Position numbers and translations under genes: made by a program. Below are positions 53,562 to 64,000 of a stretch of 64,000 nucleotides of DNA, one piece after another; position 1 is the first letter of the stretch, and each line of letters begins with the position of its first letter. The stretch comes from Polytrichum commune. Lineage: Eukaryota > Streptophyta > Polytrichopsida > Polytrichales > Polytrichaceae. The notes under the pieces were generated by a model that worked only from the letters and a program-made list of their open reading frames with translations, was not told the origin of the DNA and ran no database searches. The stretch lies in contig OX485804.1 in the NCBI GenBank assembly GCA_950295325.1, positions 59,738,533 to 59,802,532 on the forward strand. Reading direction: 5' to 3'.

Positions 53562-55599
53562 CAGTCTAACCTTGATAATATCACACCATCCGTTTCACCA
53601 TAAAGTGTGATATAAACAAGGTGTGACATATTTGATAATGTCACATTTTGAAGATTTGTGCATAATGTGATATTATCAAAAAAAAAAAGGTAGAAAATCA
53701 AAATGAAATTACAATGTAAAAATTTAAAAAAAACAAAAAAAAAAAACAAACACAAGACTTCAATGTTTTTGAATGTAAAATATAATTCAAAATTGTGAAT
53801 AACAACATGAGCACATCACAATGTGTCATTGAGATCAGGTAAAGACCTCTCACTAGAGACAAAGAAGCTTCTAATGTCACATTGTTTTAGTGATGTTAAA
53901 TGTCCAACACCAATTCTAATGAGTTTGTCATGGATGTTTTCCATTCCTAACAACTCATGAGTGTTGAAAATCTGAGAACCTTGGCTAGCCATAAAATTCA
54001 AAACATCTTTAGCATATTTTTGTGCATTGCTTAGCTTCACTACTTTAGACTCATCATCATTGCTATTAACAATCAATGGGTCTTCTTCCATGGAATCAAG
54101 TACATGTTCGCCATCTTGCACTAATTGCACAAGCTCCTCAGTAGAATATTCCACCTCAAAATCATCTTCACCTTCCATGTTTATGTACTCTAAAGGACTA
54201 AGCTTTTCTATAGGCTTGCCTTCAACATCCAAACCCAAATTCAATGCGGCGATGAGATTGCCCAATTCCAAAGCTGCTTCCTCCATTTTGGACTTCATAC
54301 GTTCATCAGAATTGTTGATATCTGCATTCCACGCTGCAGGCAATATGGTAGACTTTCTCCAACAATTTCTAATGGTTTGATCATCTAATTCATGCCATGC
54401 CGCCACACACCATAGCATTGCTTGAAATAGATCAACATTCAGTTTCCCCAAATCTTCATTTGAGTTATCAATTTGTTGCAAAGTCCAGGCAACAAGCTTG
54501 CGTTTATAGCACATTTTGAATGCTGCAATCACTCCTTGATCCAAAGGCTGAACAACTGAAGTCACATTTGGTGGAAGAAACAATATAGTGATATGGGAGA
54601 GTACAAAAGCATTAAATCCATCTATAACTTTTTTGACCTCACCATGAATATCATGGCTTCCTGCATTATCCATAATAATGCAAATTTTTCTATCTTGCAA
54701 TGCCATTCTTTGGTTCTCACTCTTCACCCAATGTGTAAAAGCATCACCATTCATCCAGGCTGAATTGTTAGAATAATAGTGTACTATACTATTTGGATCA
54801 AACTTCCGAGGAAAGCATCTGGGACGTGTTGATTTGTGAATGAAAACAAGCTTCAATCGCTCCTTCCCTGAGATATTAGTGCAAAGCCCCAATGTCACAC
54901 GGTCCTTCTTCTTTTTATTTCCTTTTGCCTTCCCAATATTCAAAGTCTTGCAAGGAGAGGCTTTATAATACAAACCTGTCTCATCAAAATTGAAGATGTC
55001 TTCAGGATCTTACTAGATTCTCCTATGCGACTATTGACTATAGAAACAGTGAAGACCGTGCCACATATCTTGAGATTTCTACATTGCAAACCAATTGAAC
55101 TAATTTAGCTTAAGTCGACACTACTCTGTACCAACTCAGCTAAACCGTAGAACTTAACATCCTAAATTACTTCACACAAGCTGAAACCCTCAAAGACACA
55201 TAGGTGAACACATGTGACGGAAGGTGGGGTGCATAGAGGCCAAGAAGTCTTGGCAGCGCCGTCAAAGACAACACCTTTGAGTGCCGTGTATAGACAGCAC
55301 CGTTCAGGGTTGGTGCACAGAGGCGGCTCATGACCCTTTGAATAACATTGCATTTATCACAGGGGTGGCTCATGACCCTTTTGGCTACTACAATATGTCC
55401 ATCCAACCATCACATACAATCCATCCATATTTGATATTATCACATTTACACTACGGATTTTGGAAAAAAATAGTGACATTAACAAGGGTGATAGGGATAA
55501 TAACGAGGGAGTTTTACACTAAGAAAATCGGATTCAAACTTTTAGGTGACAGTATCAAGGTGTCCCATTAACAAGGGTGACATTATCAAGGTTAGACTG
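53562..55599 (-). mobile_element. pogo/Tigger-type (Tc1/mariner superfamily) transposon
   Basis: The ends CAGTCTAACCTTGATAAT...  and the inverse match over about 23 of 24 bp and are flanked by TA (53560-53561 and 55600-55601). Inside each end, further TGTCACA/TTATCAA motifs recur as subterminal repeats. CAGT tips, TA target and a DDE_1/Jerky-like transposase on the minus strand identify a pogo/Tigger element. At 2,038 bp it is shorter than complete relatives because the 5' coding part is missing: 55010-55560 is non-coding and contains a short direct repeat (GGCTCATGACCCTTT twice). Confidence 0.9.
53816..55009 (-). pseudogene. Tigger/pogo transposase, 5'-truncated, DDD catalytic domain intact
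   Basis: A frame of 397 codons, open from just after two stops at 55010-55015 to a stop at 53816. No ATG lies near its beginning. The catalytic triad is complete: D in NFDETGLYYKA (about residue 9), D in IIMDNAGSHD, D in VVQPLDQGVIAAF. Downstream follow the usual AWHELDDQTIRNCWRKS segment and an acidic C-terminal tail. The N-terminal CENP-B/psq helix-turn-helix DNA-binding domains of this family are absent from the upstream DNA. The long uninterrupted frame in an otherwise decayed neighbourhood suggests a recent insertion or loss. Confidence 0.85.
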
Positions 55600-55602
55600 T
55601 AG

Positions 55603-58600
55603 ATGAGTTCATTTTATATTGTGTTGTGCAATGTATTTGGTAATTGCCATTTTGTGTCTTCACTTTCTTCTCTAATAAATTTCCATAGTGTTTTGTATAG
55701 ATATGTTCACAATGAAGTGCTTGCAAAACTAGTCATTAATCCACAAAGGTTGCCAAAAAATTTCAATGCTTGGATTGATAGGTCTCACAAATTATGTATA
55801 CAATGGCTCAAGCACATGCGTGGGAGTACAACGTGTTGCAAGCATGTCCTTGGTTTGAAGATTGTCTGATGGGTTTTTTTTCTTCGGAGGAGGAGAAAAA
55901 GTTTAAGGTCATTGGCAAACTCCTTGAAGTTTTAGGATGTTTTAGGTGAAACCCATGCCTTCTCATCACAAATTGGTAAAAGAAAGCTAAGAGGTAAGAA
56001 TGTCTTGATGCCACCTCATCAACTTGCTGATACTCCCACAAATGCAACTAGTGCTCCTACTACTCAAGTGAATCTTGAAACATCCATCCTTTCCCCCCAT
56101 GTCTCCCAACAAGTTCCACATTAGGTTAGACAAACTCAAGAATTGCATGTGAAGAATATGTTGGAGGTCAACTCCATCCTTAACATTATCAATACACCAT
56201 CTCATCCATTGTTGTTCAAGACACATGAATTTGTCAAATAAGTAAGCACTTTGCTCCAGTTTTGATAAATCTACCATAGTAAGTCTAGCTTTCAATGTAC
56301 AACATTTAAATGCATATTGATTATATGCAAATGTTCTCATATTTCTTCTCCTTATGTTTGGGCTTTGCTTGTGTGTGGCACTCACGGAGATTCCAAATCA
56401 TGTTGTTTTGTTGCGAGAATAATGCGCATGTGAAAGTATCCTTCAATAAAAGTATTGAGTTTGAAAATCAAGGTGTATGTGTTGGCCATGATAATACCCA
56501 TTTTAACTACGCTAGAAAGAAGATCAACTATTGAATTCATCCATGCCTTGCCGAGGCGCTCGTGAGAGACATCCTATCCTAGTGCAAATGTTTGTCGAGG
56601 GTTAATGTAAGCATGAAGCGGTCATGTTGATGTCACGGTTTCTACTGGTGAGTTTATAATCTTTAACTCTACCTTTGTCATTTAGTAGCTCTACCATAAG
56701 GTTTTAATAGTCTTCCCACCATTGTAATGCTTTTGCAACACATATTTCAATTTGTTGGTTTTTTTTCCGTTGATTCAAGTGTCCACACATGTCATCAAAG
56801 TGGACGCAATCTTGTTGCTTATAAGGCAATTGATTTCAACTTCAATAAGATACTTCAACCGATTCGGGAGTCTTCATCTCAAAACCTTGTAGTTGGTCCA
56901 TAATCACAACCACTTTCATTGGAGGATGATGATGAACCTCCTCACAAAGTGGTGAGAAATTCGTGTTTGAGTATGTGAGTTTTACCCAACTAATTGAATT
57001 GATTGATTTTTGGTGTTGGTTATGGCCATAGTAGTTAACCTTAATGACATTCTTATATATGCAATGTTGACAAGGTGGTGGAAAAACTTTCATTGCCTCC
57101 TAGGTCATTGTTGCTTCCCGCGTATGTAAAGAACCTTGTTTGTGCACAGGCAACCACATCAACACATGTACCGCACCCAAAGTCTCGCAACTTTAATCCC
57201 AATGTGGAGATGTTGTTCCATTTAGACATCAGAAGACAATGGAGGAATTTTAAATAGTTGAGAATACCATCCACTATATGTTTGATTGGATGGCATATGT
57301 TTGGATTTGATATGGTTGGTTAAGAACACGGAAGTTATTGGTTTTGGCGTTCTAATAAAACAAATAATTTTAGCCCAACTACTTAGGATTCGTAGCACAT
57401 TGTTTGTAACTTTTGCCTTGCTTTTTAATAACAACGACTATCGGACATTGGTTTTGTGGGGGAAATTTCCTCTTGTTTTTAAACACGTGCCCCAAAACCC
57501 TTACTTTCTTTCATCCGCTATGCCTATATCATCTCATTTCCAAAACCTACATGATTTATAGAAATATAGCATGAAGCACGTTCAAGACTTGGAATGTGAT
57601 ATGTTTTTAAAGTTGAATATAACAACATTGTTGATATTCATGATGCCATCATTGCAATTACTGATTTGAGATTAGAGTAAGGTATTTATTTGGTAAAAAA
57701 AAGGGGGAGGGGCACAACCCCACTCATATCACCATAAACAACATGTAACCAATTGTGCCAAAACAAGACAATTATAAGATAATAATGGGTGGCATTTCTA
57801 AACATTTTTCATCCTTCGCTACTCGCAAGTTACCCGCCCACATAATAGCACTCCCTCATACCTTAGTGTTCAATTTGAAGTACGAAGCTACCCATTTTGA
57901 GACTAAGAAAACAAAAGAGGGTTGTCCGAATCAGGCGCTTTTACCTTATACGTCATTAAAGGACATGCACCATATAAGCCTATCATGACTTGGTAATCTA
58001 GTGACAGTTGAGAATCAAGTGACATCGTTAACGTCCTCCGTGTCACCCATAAGTACTTACCTTCAGGCTTGTGATGGCGAACCCAACACCATAGCTCATG
58101 ATGGGAAACATTTGGTATAGCTCTACACAAAATATGATATTTAGTGTTTGCTTATATTTAGTGTTTCAATTCTTTGACAATTAGTGTTAGATATAAATGT
58201 GCCACTACCTTCCCTAATGTCACCTCCCTTATTATATCCCTTTTTTTCCATATCCTTACTAACACTAAATTCAAACATGTAACTTCCACATATTACCCAC
58301 GGGTAGGTCACTTAGTGCATTTTAAAAACGACGTGCGGCATAATATAGAGAGGATTAAAATCATTTGAAATAAAAATTACAAAGGAATTCCAAATAATGA
58401 AGGGGCCATTAAATGTAGACAATCCCATTATAAGTAAGTTAGATGGACATAAAATGTGGGCCATTATTTTTTTGTAAAATTAATATAGGGTTGAAGATAA
58501 GGATCCTAGAAGGTATGTTTAGTATGTTTGCTATGGTCTCCTATGTGTTTTCTTCATAACTTTGTTTGCAATGATATTACTGTTTGCACCCTTCTTTGTT

Positions 58601-60160
58601 TCCATGGTTTCCCTTAACACTCGTCAATGCGTTAGGAAGTAGATTAGCTTTTATAACTTAAAAGGAATATAGAGTACAAAAAATTGCAGTGACTTGGACA
58701 ATATAAGTAATGGAAGGGTGCAAACAAATGGGCCATTTTTGAAATTTAAGTAATTATAGGGAGGCTTTAATTCAGCCCTTGAAGGTAAATAGCCCCAAAA
58801 CAAAAAACCCCTAGCCGCACGTGGTGCACAAAAATGCCTTAGAGTGACCTACCCGTGATATTACCATAGTTGATATTTAGTGTTTGAGTTTACATTTTTA
58901 ATGTTACTTACTTTCATAGGGTTATTGATATTTAGTGTATGCGTTTGTATTTAGTGTATCAAACACTAAATATCATACTTTGCGTAGCGAGTGCATGTTG
59001 GGATTGTGAGATCATTGTGGTGTGCATAATGCTTATCTCTTCTATTAATTACAAAGTGCCACCATTTCATCCATGTCACACTTGCATGTCACTTTTTCCC
59101 CAAACATGCATTTTTTTCCCCAAATATGTGGGTGTTCTTCGGTTCATATTTCATGTTCTCTAACTTCTATGGATTAGATTTTATAGATGAAACTTGTGTC
59201 GCATTAGCAATGAAGCATTAGCAACAACTAGACTGAAATATATGAAATCTCCCCTTATTTATTCAATGTTTTACAAAAGTGCATGATTGATAATTCCTTA
59301 GTTAAATACACAGGTCATCCCAATCATGTTCACTATTGAGTGTGAAGCAATTAATAAAACTTGAAGATGTAGTCCATTCTCCTTCAACCATCTGTCTTTT
59401 TGTTAATAGATTTGGACTAAAAATATAGACATCATTCTAGGCAGAATGATTTGCACAAACCCCCCAACAAGTATTGTTACAGTTTTTAAATATCTATGAA
59501 ATTATACTTAGAGCAACCTAGTAGTACAAGGAAGTGCATATAAAGTCATATGTGACAATGGTAATTAGATGTACATGGAACGTATTTTAGAGTAGGTCAT
59601 GTGTATGAGCTCAAACCTTCATTTTGCCCTCTTAAACCTTTTCAAAAACTCAACAACCTCCATGATTCACAATTGCTACTTGGATGAGATGTTTCCCAAT
59701 CCATTCCAACAGCCACACACCTTATACGTATGTGCATACAAAAGCTCTACATTGATTATCCAATTAGTGCGTGTTTCTATCTGGAGTTACGCAGTGCTAT
59801 AACTATTTAGTGAGAATGTAATATTTTACCAAGCAAATTCATTTATGTTCTACAATGTTCAAACAACTTATTGAACTTTCATTAGTAAAAATTGATCTCA
59901 TACGTAAGATGTTATTGCATTTCGTAACTACGAATAGTAACATGCACTAATTGGGATAATCAACGTAGTCATGCTTCAGTGTGAAATAAAATCGTATTTG
60001 ATAATGGTGGTTAGATATACGTGATGTGTATTTTAGTGTAGGTCATTTCTAGGAGCTCAATCTGCACTTTGACCTCTTCTATTTTTTCATCTCAACAATC
60101 TTGACTTGCAACTGCTAATTGGATGAGACTAAGGGAGACATGCCTAATTATCTTGGTTGT
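55603..60160. other. Intergenic stretch, no gene supported
   Basis: Scattered plus-strand frames (55603-55869, 56310-56534, 57075-57257, 57755-57988) contain protein-like strings but no domain I recognise and no linking splice sites. Fragments of family B termini (ATATTTAGTGT) cluster at 58120-58195, 58860-58985 and 59750-59900, and a repeat H fragment lies near 59300-59400. Confidence 0.4.
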
Positions 60161-60164
60161 CTTC

Positions 60165-60490
60165 ATTGAACACCCATATTTAGGGTGTATGTGGTATGGT
60201 ATGGCTTCAAGAATGGACACCAAAAAGATGTGTGTTCAAAAGAGATTGAATTGTATGCTCAATCTATAATAACCATTATAGGCTCAATAGCCAACATATT
60301 TGAGGGTAGGGGGTAGTTTTATGATCATTCAATGAGCAAGTTAATCTTCACTTTGATAAGGAAATACATGTTCATTTGAGCTTTAAAAATGATGAGGACA
60401 GTGGCCACAACCTCGACGTGGATTTGGTAATCATCTTGCACTAATTGAATGTTTCATATCCCATGATAAGTGGGCTACATTGTTTATGAT
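60165..60490 (+). repeat. Dispersed repeat D, copy 5
   Basis: Colinear with the other copies: CACCCATATTTAGGGTGTATG, AATGGACACCAAAAAGATG, AAAAGAGATTGAATTG, ATAACCATTATAGGCTCAATAGC, TTAATCTTCACTTTG, AATCATCTTGCACTAATTG. Confidence 0.65.
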
Positions 60491-60904
60491 ATTTAGTGTC
60501 ACGTGCGTAATAGTGCCACTTACCCTATTTTGAGGTGTATGCTAGATTACATTAATGATCAACAACTTCACCATTAGTATCACCTCGTGACAGTTGTCGT
60601 TCAAGTGTGCTTACTAGCATATTGGCACAAGTATCTTCAATAGTGTTGTGAGCTACATATGCCTATGTTACATAATGGTCTACAAGTTGACTAAAGTGTA
60701 CACAAATGACACTTGGCGTAAATATGTTGCAAAACATTTTCCTCTCGCATACTAAAATGCAAAACTATCGTCTCAAGTATTCCAATGTGCTACGCTACAT
60801 GTCATAATGTAAATATTTTTTTACTTTAAAATTTTACTTATGTTGAAAAATAATACCATATTGGCAATCCGTGGACGTGATAGTTCAAGACCTCCAGGCA
60901 TCTA

Positions 60905-61121
60905 CACTAACCATGATATTTAGTGTCACTTACTATCTAGGTTTACACAATGCTATATCTTTTTAACATCGATGCAAATTCTTACCACGTAAAGTTGTTA
61001 ATGTTCCATAACATCCAAACTACCAATTTCACATTTGTCGGTAGAATATGAGATACACAATAGATAGATATAGCATTGCAGGATCCCAAATAATAAGTGA
61101 CACTACATATCATATTTAGTG
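60905..61121 (-). mobile_element. Family B TIR element, copy 2
   Basis: TA flanks both sides (60903-60904, 61122-61123). The ends read CACTAACCATGATATTTAGTG and, inverted, CACTAAATATGATATGTAGTG, and inverted identity continues inward for about 60 bp (TCACTTACTA, CAATGCTATATCT). The core is the reverse of copy 1. Each tip is itself palindromic (CACTAAATAT and its complement around one central base). Confidence 0.82.
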
Positions 61122-61202
61122 TAGTTTAGGCACTTTGCAAACAATGTACACGACACTAAACACCATAAGTAGTGTAGTTGGGAAAAGTGACCATTTACGA
61201 CC

Positions 61203-61462
61203 TACTAGAACTAAATAGGACTCGAATCAGAATGCACGCGCATATCACACATACACAAAGGCATATGAACAATGCTTGGAATGAGATGGTCATCCTTACC
61301 CCTTGCCTTGCCCTTTATTGCTCATTCTCAACTCGATTCTCAAAAACAATATGGGGAAATTCTTCTCCCATTCCGGACCAGCCATGTATGCTTATTACAA
61401 CCTTATTCCTTCTGGTATTACATTTTTATGACTACGAACAATCTAATGCTCCACCTCCAACA
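61203..61462 (-). mobile_element. Solo LTR of the copia family
   Basis: Matches the two LTRs at 48401 and 53143 end to end (CACATACACAAAGGCATATGAA, GGTCATCCTTACCCC, TTATTGCTCATT, GCTTATTACAACCTTATTCC, TCTAATGCTCCACC). The flanks CGACC (61198-61202) and AGACC (61463-61467) agree at 4 of 5 positions, consistent with an LTR-LTR recombination product. Confidence 0.82.
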
Positions 61463-61469
61463 AGACCAT

Positions 61470-61790
61470 CTGCATTACTTACTCCCGATCTCATCCAACG
61501 GCCACAATAAGGCCACATCTTATATGTATGTATGTCATACAAAAGCTCGACGTAGTTCCGGTGCGGTGTGAAAAGGGACGTATGCAATGGTGGATGGCCA
61601 TTGAGAGATTTGGGATGAGGTAGAAAGCCTGTGGTATAAGTTAAGTCGACTGGGATGGCAGGCGGACTTGCGTAAGGACGTGGACTGATACATACTTACA
61701 GCCCACCACCCAGACCTGCAGTGCTGTACTTTAGCTTATCTTATTACTTGAGGGCGAGGGAGAAGGGAAGGGGTACCGGTTTTAGGGAAT
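61470..61790. other. Intergenic stretch, nothing recognised
   Basis: Somewhat GC-richer (AGGCGGACTTGCG and similar) but without a gene or repeat partner in the window. Confidence 0.45.
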
Positions 61791-61794
61791 ACAA

Positions 61795-62837
61795 TAAATG
61801 CACGCTTTACGATTCTCACATGTTCGTCAAGAGCACATGAAAGTTACATGTGTTTTTATCACGTGTCGTCCATGCTAAACTACACTCTAAACTCCGTAGT
61901 ATCACACCCGTGGCAACCAAAGTGCATGTGATATTACGGAGTTTCGTAGTGTTGACATGGATGCGTGGTATTGTAGAAGTAGTGTAGTATGTGACATTAT
62001 GGAATAACATAAAGGAGATTTGACGACAATTTGAATTCATTCTCTCGTCATCTAGTACGCTAGTGTGGTCCACTCCACTTGGCCTTCCTGGGCGATGTGG
62101 CAGGTGCATGCACCAGCATTCAACAAGTGGCATTAGAAGAAGAATAAAAATAAGACGGTGACACTCCACATGTTGATACATGGCGCAATGCGAGGACGTG
62201 GGTTGACTTCTTTGGTGGATTGCATTGATGACAAATTCTGTGATATAAGGGAAAGAAATGTGACGATAAGGAGTGAGATTAGAATTACGAACATCCGTTC
62301 TCTAGGGTTTCATGATATTAGAGAGTGTGTGACATTATGAGGGTTGATATTATGAAGTTTAGGGTGTACATGTCACCTATGTTAAATCGTAAGTTCCATG
62401 TCTCAAACCATAGGTGTCTTATGCTAAACTATAGGCGTCCTACGTTTGACTATAATTGTTGTCCTATGTTTTACCATGTCACACCTTTCAAACTCAACAT
62501 GGATGTGTTTCATCCTCCTAGTCACAGTTGCATTCGTCCATTATGGAATACAATGAGTGCACGCTTTCCAAGTTCACATGTTTGTCAACAACATATGAAA
62601 GTTACATGTGCTTTACCATAGGTCATCTATGTTAAATTGTAGGCTCCTTGTGGCAACCCATAGGTGTCTTATGCTAAACTATAGGTGTCCGCTAAACTAT
62701 AGGTGTCCTATGTTTAACTATAATTGTCGTCCTATGCTTCATCACGTGACACCTTTCAAACTCAACATGGATATGTTTTGTTCTACTAGTCCCACTTGCT
62801 TTTATCCATTACAAAATACGATAAGTGCACGCTTTGC
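61795..62837 (+). repeat. Degenerate tandem duplication, about 250-bp unit
   Basis: Units share GTGCACGCTTT, CACATGTTTGTCAA, CATATGAAAGTTACATGTG, CATAGGTGTCTTATGCTAAAC, CTATAATTGTYGTCCTATG and CACCTTTCAAACTCAACATGG. Two full units are about 62355-62580 and 62585-62837, and a partial one is at 61795-61890. The second unit has an extra CTAAACTATAGGTGTCC internal repeat. Frames in it (62325-62970) simply follow the repeat. Confidence 0.7.
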
Positions 62838-62873
62838 AAGAAAAAAGGAAAAAAGGAAAAAAGGAAAAAAAAG
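62838..62873. repeat. (GGAAAAAA)n-type purine microsatellite
   Basis: Four AAAAAGG-type units after the tandem duplication. Confidence 0.85.
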
Positions 62874-63334
62874 TCAATTTGTTTTACATTGGTATACAAA
62901 TGTCCGTTTGCCAACTCCGGGCCATGCTTGCGTGGGTATGGTGTTAGAGTTGGTTTATTGCCTACATTAATAGGTGGCCCTTGGGCTACTTGTTACTATG
63001 TTTGTTAGTATTTTTAATTATTCTATTTTAATTTAAAATTTGTGTGGAGGTGTTGTGCGAGGGGTTTAGGATGATGTGTGTTAGATATCTGATAGATGTT
63101 TGTGAGAATCTTTCCATTAAGTTGTGTTTTTGGGGTGTTAATGGATTTTCACACTTCTTCCTCACTCCATTAACTAGTTCGATGCTAGTCACATCCAAGC
63201 CTTAAAAAATTTAAATTTAAATTTTTTTTTTTAAAACTCCCAAGCTAGTCCTTCATCCCTAGAATGCTCCTTCCACATATAATACCCTAAAACTTATGTT
63301 CAAGGCTTTGAAATTCGCTATGAACACTACCTAC

Positions 63335-63735
63335 CAACTCACGTTTTGGGCCCGATCGGCCAACTTCTAGAGGTTGTTTCCACAAAAATAAGCTTGCATA
63401 TGACATCTCTAACCTTCTACCAACCCATGGTAGAGTTTTCAAGTCATTTTGAAGAGTTACATATCTATGACCAGCTAACGTTTTTTGGTCAAATCGGCCA
63501 ACTTCCAAAGGTGGTTTTTGCAAGCCAAGTCCAAATGTGCCCTCTCTTACCTTCTACCAACCTATGATAGAGTTTTTGCCCTAAACCCTAACCACTTTCA
63601 TGTTGCCAATCAGCTAGCATTTTTGGTTAATTCAACCAACTTCCGGGAATGGTTTTCGCAAACTAAGTCTGGATCTAACATCTCTAACATTCTACCAACC
63701 TATGGTACAATTTTCGGGTCATTCTGACCACTTGC
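63335..63735 (+). repeat. Three tandem units of about 135 bp
   Basis: Units start near 63343, 63476 and 63613 and share (AGCTAR)CGTTTTTTGGTC, AATCGGCCAACTTC, GGTTTTYGCAA, CTCTAACCTTCTACCAACC and ATGGTAGAGTTTTC. The frames seen here repeat the same peptide in each unit, but no function is recognised. Confidence 0.7.
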
Positions 63736-64000
63736 TCTGGACATCCTCCCATGAGCGTCACATCCGTGCATACCCACCCTCTCTACTTCCTAATGTATTT
63801 TTAGGTAATACATCACGTGTTGTCCAATGCACACGTTTAGTAACACATTCAACACCTTTGTCTTGTCAACAGTAACAACTATGTAAGCTTACCCATACCC
63901 AAAAAAAAGGATAATAAAGAGAAAACCAACCATGAGTATACTCTTCAAATCCTTCTTTCAGCACTTTACTACTTGTTTTCTAGGATTGTTGTCCGTCTGG
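63736..64000. other. Window end, nothing recognised
   Basis: No gene or repeat with a partner inside the window. Confidence 0.4.

Noticed and set aside
55987-56385. 132-codon minus-strand frame after the Tigger element
   Set aside because: Cysteine- and methionine-rich without a recognisable fold, no splice context and no conserved partner; kept as unsupported.
62325-63008. Three overlapping plus-strand frames
   Set aside because: They follow the 250-bp tandem duplication and end in a purine microsatellite; no domain.

Overview
The window looks like a piece of a land-plant nuclear chromosome. It is AT-rich and gene-poor, its one clear gene is split by spliceosomal introns, and most of the rest is layered transposable-element debris. 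The only confident host gene is a four-exon gene for a plant DOXC-type 2-oxoglutarate/Fe(II) dioxygenase on the minus strand (46157..38999). The lineage within land plants cannot be fixed from the sequence; a seed-free plant is possible but this is a guess.

Layout. 1-26 kb: dispersed repeats and many small non-autonomous DNA transposons. Several keep recognisable terminal inverted repeats (TIRs) and target-site duplications (TSDs): hAT-like (8-bp TSD), PIF/Harbinger-like (TAA), Stowaway, and other TA-flanked elements. There is also a decayed LINE 3' end (about 19.8-20.7 kb) and a 1-kb inverted repeat centred on 23787. 26.5-29 kb: a tandem array of about 200-bp units running straight into a 74-codon proline-rich ORF, which is a candidate unrecognised gene. 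31-38 kb: repeats and two larger TIR elements. 39-46.2 kb: the dioxygenase gene, whose 4.2-kb second intron holds several repeat insertions. 48.4-53.4 kb: a defective Ty1/copia element on the minus strand with both LTRs. Its primer-binding site matches the anticodon arm of initiator tRNA-Met (half-tRNA priming, as in Drosophila copia). Its RT/RNase H region is deleted, and a 1,020-bp solo LTR is nested in its integrase. 53.56-55.6 kb: a pogo/Tigger element with both TIRs, TA duplications and a 5'-truncated transposase that retains the DDD triad. 55.6-64 kb: intergenic sequence with MITEs, a copia solo LTR and tandem duplications.

No tRNA, rRNA or CRISPR features were seen. The elements do not form a pathway. 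The interest lies in nested, datable insertions confirmed by TSDs and by uninterrupted relatives elsewhere in the window, in the copia priming site, in the long inverted repeat, and in the tandem-repeat leader of the small ORF.
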